NCBI RefSeq assembly: GCF_017877355.1
Contig: NZ_JAGIPR010000018.1
Coordinates: 1 to 64,000, forward strand
Origin: Chryseobacterium jejuense
Lineage (GTDB): Bacteria > Bacteroidota > Bacteroidia > Flavobacteriales > Weeksellaceae
DNA: 64,000 bases
Direction of reading: 5' to 3'
The translations under genes were made by a program, and so were the position numbers. Below, piece after piece: positions 60,019-64,000 of the stretch; the stretch's first letter is position 1; each line of letters begins with the position of its first letter. The notes beneath the pieces are model-generated. The model did not search any database. It saw nothing but the letters and a program-made list of their open reading frames with translations, and was not told the origin of the DNA.

Positions 60019-60050
60019 AAAAGTCCCTATCATAATATGGGGACTTTTTT
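60019..60050 (+). terminator. Terminator of cassette 2
   Basis: AAAAGTCCC (60019-60027) pairs with GGGACTTTT (60040-60048), and more T residues follow. The preceding block matches that of the cassette 1 terminator. Confidence 0.85.
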
Positions 60051-60090
60051 ATATTCACAATACGGAATATCTTTAACAAAATCTTTCAAC

Positions 60091-60593
60091 ATGGAAATCA
60101 CATCTGTAGCATCATTCATTGATTATTATGAAAAAATCAGGGCAAGAACCAATAAGATCATTGAAATTATTCCTCCCGAACATCTTGATTTCTTTTATAA
60201 GCCTTGAAAATTTACCATTGGAGATCAGATAAGACATATTGCGGCTATAGAAAGATATAGGTACGGTGAAACCATTTCAGGAAGAGAAAGTGCCTATCCG
60301 GGATGTGGAAAAACCTGGCAGACGGATATGAGAATACCATAGCTTTTTTTAATGAAAAGCATCGCCAAATGCTGGAAATTATTCAGGGACTTTCGGATGA
60401 AGACCTTAATCGTAAATGCCTTACCCCTGCCAATAATCCAATCTCTATATGGAAATGGCTTAGAGCGATGGTAGAGCATGAGATCCACCACAGAGCAGAG
60501 CTTTATATTTATCTCAATCTTTTAGATGTCAAAACACCACAGATTTTTGGTTTTTCAGCAGAAGAAGTTCAGGATTTGAGTGTGAAACTGTAA
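60091..60593 (+). pseudogene. DinB family protein, disrupted
   Basis: Read across two frames this is a complete DinB-superfamily protein of about 167 residues. Frame 1 gives MEITSVASFIDYYEKIRART, a TGA at 60205-60207 in place of tryptophan (KP-stop-KFTIGDQIRH), and continues to PGCGK. A one-base deletion in the A run at 60309-60313 then shifts the frame, and the rest (NLADGYENTIAFF, MVEHEIHHRAELYIYL) is intact to 60593. The putative metal histidines (GDQIRH, EHEIHHRAE) remain. One nonsense mutation and one frameshift with little other change indicate recent inactivation. Confidence 0.88.
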
Positions 60594-60669
60594 TTTTCAG
60601 TACAATCAATCATCTACAGTCATTAAAATGATGAAGGTTAATTTGTATATTGGCATTCAAAAATTAATA

Positions 60670-62433
60670 ATGACTAAACCCTTTATTATCCCTTTATTAT
60701 TGCTGGTAAATTCGGTATATGCACAAACTGATATTGAGTTAAAACCGGGAGATACGCTGAAATATTCACCAAAATCTCAGCACCCGGTATGGGTAACAGT
60801 TCAGTCAAATGGTGCCAATGTTGGAGCAGCTTTATTTATGGAGGGTAAAAAAATAAAGGAACAGGACGATTCCAGAGGAATAAAAAGCATAGAACGGCTA
60901 TTTTATAATCCTGAAAAAGGGAAAAAATATGAATTGAAGGTTTGGGCAAAATCCTATGTTGAAAAAACAAAACCTTCTAAAATTTCCATCACAGAATCCA
61001 AAACGGTTTCTATCTTAAATGGGCAGTTTACTTCATCTCAGTTTATAGAAGACTTACAGGTTTTTCGCTCCATCAGAGAAAAAGCAAACTCTGGATTGTA
61101 TGTTTACAGAAGCAGAAAGCAGATAGACAGTCTATATCAAAAGGCAGAGGAAGAAGCGGCCAACAGTAAAAATATTTTCGATTTCTATAAAGTAATAACT
61201 AAGCTTACAGGTTTTGAAGGCAGTTGCCATAATTATACGGACCTTCCTAACCACGCATCCTATTATCTGACCCAAAAACCTGAATATCTTCCCATCACTC
61301 TGAAAAATATAGATGGCCGTTTGTTCCAGGATTCAAAAGATAATAAAATTCCGCTTGCTGCCGAAATTATTTCCATTAATAACATTCCTGCAAGAGAAAT
61401 GATTAACCGTTTTTCTCAATACTATTTTTCTGATGGTTATTCTATGCCTTATAAGGAAACAACAGGCTTTGAAAGAGAAATGCTGGATAAATTTTATATA
61501 GAATTCGGTACCCATAAACAATACAGCATCAAGTATCTGAGGAATGACCGGATTCATGAGGTAACATTGCCAGGAATTTCATTAGAAGCTTTTAAAAAAC
61601 TGCAGGAATCAAGACATTCGCTTACTTTAGATAAAAAATTGATGAACGAGAAATACAGTTTTACCAAAGAAGGTGATAATGTATACCGTTTATCAGTAAG
61701 AGGCTTTGATTTTGCAACAGGTAAAGAAGATCCAGCTTATGAAAAATTCAGTACTTTTCTTGAGCAGATGATGGATACTTTGGAACGAGAGAAAATAACC
61801 AACCTTATCATTGATCTGAGAGGAAATACTGGCGGAACCGGAGCACTTTATGAAAAAGTGTTTACTTACCTCACGCAAAGACCTTTCCGTGACAGTCATT
61901 ATGCTTATACCTGGTTTAATGAAGTTCCTATGGAAGAAAAACTGGTGATTACTCCTCTTTTCCTTTCCAATGGAGTGAAAGATAAACACGGAATCAATGC
62001 GTACCTGAAACAGCTTTATCCTAAACAGATCCAGGGGAAATATTATTGGGGAGATGATAAAAACTCTTCAATTCTGCCTAATGAAAGAACGTTTAAAGGG
62101 CAGCTTTATCTTTTGGTAGATCAGCGTGTGGCTTCAGCTGCGTCTCATTTAGCTTCTTTAATAAAATCCTATACCAACGCTATTGTGATTGGAAAGGAAA
62201 CAGTTGGCGGATATTACGAACATAACGGTCACCTTCCGTTAGTGTATGAGCTTCCCAATACAGGAATTCAGACAGGTTTTTCTATTGTTCATGTGATTCA
62301 GGATGCTCAAAATCTTCCGGATCAGAAAAAAGGACAAGGGATTATTCCACACTATGAAATACGGCCAACCCATCAGGAATTTTTAGATCAGAATGATGTT
62401 TATCTGAAAAAAGTACTGGAACTTCAGAAATAA
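60670..62433 (+). CDS. S41 family peptidase, secreted
   Basis: 587 residues from the ATG at 60670, which gives a clean signal peptide (FIIPLLLLVNSVYAQ); the frame is open from 60628. An N-terminal beta domain (about 25-130) precedes the S41 protease core: NLIIDLRGNTGGTGALYEK, then the catalytic serine region DQRVASAASHLASLIKSY and the lysine-containing VIGKETVGGYY. There is no obvious PDZ domain, unlike the S41 lipoprotein at 26.2 kb. It acts in the periplasm or outside. It is a single gene with a strong terminator. Confidence 0.87.
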   Translation: MTKPFIIPLLLLVNSVYAQTDIELKPGDTLKYSPKSQHPVWVTVQSNGANVGAALFMEGKKIKEQDDSRGIKSIERLFYNPEKGKKYELKVWAKSYVEKTKPSKISITESKTVSILNGQFTSSQFIEDLQVFRSIREKANSGLYVYRSRKQIDSLYQKAEEEAANSKNIFDFYKVITKLTGFEGSCHNYTDLPNHASYYLTQKPEYLPITLKNIDGRLFQDSKDNKIPLAAEIISINNIPAREMINRFSQYYFSDGYSMPYKETTGFEREMLDKFYIEFGTHKQYSIKYLRNDRIHEVTLPGISLEAFKKLQESRHSLTLDKKLMNEKYSFTKEGDNVYRLSVRGFDFATGKEDPAYEKFSTFLEQMMDTLEREKITNLIIDLRGNTGGTGALYEKVFTYLTQRPFRDSHYAYTWFNEVPMEEKLVITPLFLSNGVKDKHGINAYLKQLYPKQIQGKYYWGDDKNSSILPNERTFKGQLYLLVDQRVASAASHLASLIKSYTNAIVIGKETVGGYYEHNGHLPLVYELPNTGIQTGFSIVHVIQDAQNLPDQKKGQGIIPHYEIRPTHQEFLDQNDVYLKKVLELQK

Positions 62434-62448
62434 AATAATCAATAAAAT

Positions 62449-62488
62449 AAAATGGCTGCAGAGGATTAGTTTGCAGTCATTTTTATTT
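62449..62488 (+). terminator. Terminator of the S41 peptidase gene
   Basis: AATGGCTGCA (62451-62460) pairs with TGCAGTCATT (62472-62481), one G-U pair, 11-base loop, then TTTTATTT. Confidence 0.88.
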
Positions 62489-62953
62489 GGATAGCGTAAA
62501 TGGATTGATTATTTCCCGTGTTAGTGTTAAAATTTAGTTTTTTATAAATGGGTTGTTTCGTTCGTATGAATTTAAAATAGAGTTGATTACCGGTTTTTAT
62601 ATATCTAAAATGGTTGAAATATTATTCAAAAGTCGTAGAACTACTACAAATTTTCAGATTAAGGCCTTAAAATTTTTTGAATATAAATAACCGCTTTATA
62701 TTTGTTTTACCATCACACCATACAAAGTATTATTAACGATTAAAATTTATAGAATATGACAGTAACTAAAAGGGAATCTTAACATTCTAACCGGGAGAAG
62801 AGCAAAAACTATTCAGGCAGTATCTTATCCCCAGTATTTACTAGAATTTACAATTATCCATTCATCAATTGATTTTAAACTATTTTCTGAAGCTTTTGTT
62901 TCAGGAGGTATTTGTTAATGCTAAAAAAGAACTGAATTAAAAATACTAATAAT
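62489..62953. other. Gap with possible decayed reading frames
   Basis: 465 bases before the Imm51 gene. Between about 62760 and 62938 two overlapping plus-strand frames look weakly protein-like (for example YPQYLLEFTIIHSSIDFKLF, ending VSGGIC; and EEQKLFRQYLIPSIY before a stop), but neither has a proper start. They may be remains of a gene, conceivably a toxin tail in view of the immunity gene next to them, or chance. Confidence 0.3.
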
Positions 62954-63304
62954 ATGGACATTAATCATTTTAAGGAAACCATTAAACCTTTTTTCTGGGT
63001 AGAACATGCAAGCAGCTTTTCGGTATGTCTGGATGCAGGAAGTTATAAACAGGAAATCTTTGATGCCAGGGCAGATGAAGGTTTTGAGGGGAACGGCTAC
63101 GACTGGGGCTCTTTAGCTCAGGTTTTTCTGGCTGAGAAAAGACCGGATCTGAGTGAAAGTATACGATTTGACCCTGAAGGAGGAATGTTCTGTGCTTATT
63201 CTTCGGAAGGAAATAAGTTACAGGATTTTATCCTGGATTTTAAAAAAGCCTGTGAAGATGAAACGCTGATAACAGATTTGTTTTCAAGAGCAGAATTGGA
63301 TTGA
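62954..63304 (+). CDS. Immunity protein 51 (Imm51) family
   Basis: 116 residues, full length for the family. The Imm51 hallmark FEGNGYDWGSLAQVFLAEK (about 43-61) and the following FDPEGGMFCAYSSEGNK and CEDETLITDLFSRAELD are present. Imm51 proteins are cytoplasmic antidotes encoded beside polymorphic toxins of contact-dependent or secreted systems. No toxin gene is visible upstream. It may lie beyond the window, or the immunity gene may be an orphan that protects against toxins of neighbours. Confidence 0.85.
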   Translation: MDINHFKETIKPFFWVEHASSFSVCLDAGSYKQEIFDARADEGFEGNGYDWGSLAQVFLAEKRPDLSESIRFDPEGGMFCAYSSEGNKLQDFILDFKKACEDETLITDLFSRAELD

Positions 63305-63430
63305 TTCTCAACAATAAGTTATACGTTAGTGAATTTGCCTTTGTGGGATGAGATCTTTAGCATTTAATAGAAAAAGAGAGATAGCCGGATTCGGCAAGCA
63401 ATATTTTAAACCAATCTAATAAAAAATAAT

Positions 63431-63925
63431 ATGAAGAAAATATTTTCAGAACTCAAAGGCTTTGTCATATACAGCCCGGAGCTTTTAGCGAAATATCTGC
63501 AGGATCATAATCTGCCAGGAAATAATATCCTGAAATATTTTGTAGAAAATGAACATGGAGATGTAATAACAAGATCAGGAATAGCAATTCCTGTGATAGG
63601 TGTAGAAGAAGATTATTATTCATTCTGCATTTCTGCTAATGAAGATCGGGTATTGGGAAATGAAGAAGTGGCTGCACAGTCTGATGGCTGGATATTTCAA
63701 ACCTCCAATAATGAACTGAGAGTGGTAGGAATTGGCTATTTAAGAGATATTTCAACCATTAACGATGAAAATAGTATCCGCCTGAATTTGGAAAACGGAT
63801 GGTTTTCGTTAAGAATACGTGCTGGCAATAAAAATGGAGAAAGACTTTTTGAACTCAATACAAGGAAACAGGAAAACCAGCCCGACTTTAACGGAGATCT
63901 TACTGCAACGTATTATTTTAATTAA
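63431..63925 (+). CDS. Hypothetical protein, possible immunity protein
   Basis: 164 residues, acidic, no signal or membrane span. It reads FSELKGFVIYSPELLAKYLQ, then SGIAIPVIGVEEDYYSF and a C-terminal beta-rich part (NGWFSLRIRAGNKNGERLFE). I do not recognise the family with certainty. Its size, acidity and position 126 bases after the Imm51 gene suggest a second immunity protein, which is inference only. Confidence 0.6.
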   Translation: MKKIFSELKGFVIYSPELLAKYLQDHNLPGNNILKYFVENEHGDVITRSGIAIPVIGVEEDYYSFCISANEDRVLGNEEVAAQSDGWIFQTSNNELRVVGIGYLRDISTINDENSIRLNLENGWFSLRIRAGNKNGERLFELNTRKQENQPDFNGDLTATYYFN

Positions 63926-64000
63926 TCAGAGAGAAGAGACTTGCATTGCCTTGGTATTTTTAATATTGGGACAGAGTTTTTTAGTTTAACAACTGTTCAA

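Overview
The window is a chromosomal segment of a low-GC member of the Bacteroidota, most likely Flavobacteriales and close to Chryseobacterium. The evidence is: TAnnTTTG-type -7 boxes with TTG/TTTG -33 boxes and almost no Shine-Dalgarno sequences; a type IX secretion (T9SS) C-terminal sorting domain; SPII lipoproteins; large TonB-dependent receptors with carboxypeptidase-like N-terminal domains; tRNA genes without encoded CCA; and typical flavobacterial families (DUF2480, FecI/FecR pairs, 'QVGIN' secreted proteins). No phage, plasmid, CRISPR array or complete insertion sequence was seen. LAYOUT. 1-5.4 kb: a tandem pair of identical tRNA-Lys genes, a GNAT fragment, two membrane-anchored TPR-HTH regulators, a collapsed third copy of the same family, then more than 1 kb without a solid gene but with strong hairpins and very short ORFs. 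5.4-11.3 kb: an AraC regulator with a TetX-like flavin monooxygenase, a truncated quinone oxidoreductase, an acetyltransferase, a small coiled-coil membrane protein, a methyltransferase and a Crp/Fnr regulator. 11.3-17.5 kb: panE-like reductase, then a redox block on the minus strand (Mn-type superoxide dismutase, DUF2480, FMN reductase, ferredoxin-NADP reductase, 2Fe-2S ferredoxin, 4Fe-4S ferredoxin) divergent from a SufR-like cysteine-rich regulator, with a perfect palindrome between them. 17.5-27.9 kb: a cell-surface signalling and uptake locus made of an ECF sigma factor, FecR, an STN-domain TonB receptor, a beta-helix-like lipoprotein, a T9SS-sorted protein, a second lipoprotein, an S41 protease lipoprotein and a small coiled-coil protein, separated internally by hairpins. 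28-33 kb: a fatty acid hydroxylase, two hypothetical genes, and a MarR regulator divergent from a short UvrA-like ABC protein. 33-37 kb: a phytate-use pair (beta-propeller phytase and TonB receptor). 37-39.7 kb: an ECF41 sigma factor and its probable target operon (azoreductase-like flavoprotein and two NTF2-like proteins), both preceded by the same ECF41-type promoter. 39.9-55.6 kb: ordinary metabolism, transport and regulation (JmjC-like cupin, M1 aminopeptidase, proline symporter, MBL hydrolase, MFS pump with HxlR regulator, DUF418, acetyltransferases, methyltransferase). 55.8-60.6 kb: another TPR-HTH regulator divergent from two secreted-protein cassettes that share leader and terminator sequences, with a collapsed remnant of a third cassette, and a broken DinB gene. 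60.7-64 kb: an S41 protease, then an Imm51-family immunity protein and a hypothetical gene, perhaps the edge of a polymorphic-toxin locus. TWO THEMES stand out. First, regulation can be read directly from the DNA: ECF41 promoters, palindromes next to the SufR-like, MarR and HxlR genes, an attenuator-like leader, and the duplicated surface-protein leaders. Second, gene decay is common (GNAT, TPR-HTH, oxidoreductase, cassette remnant, DinB), accompanied by several families of palindromic dispersed repeats at gene ends.
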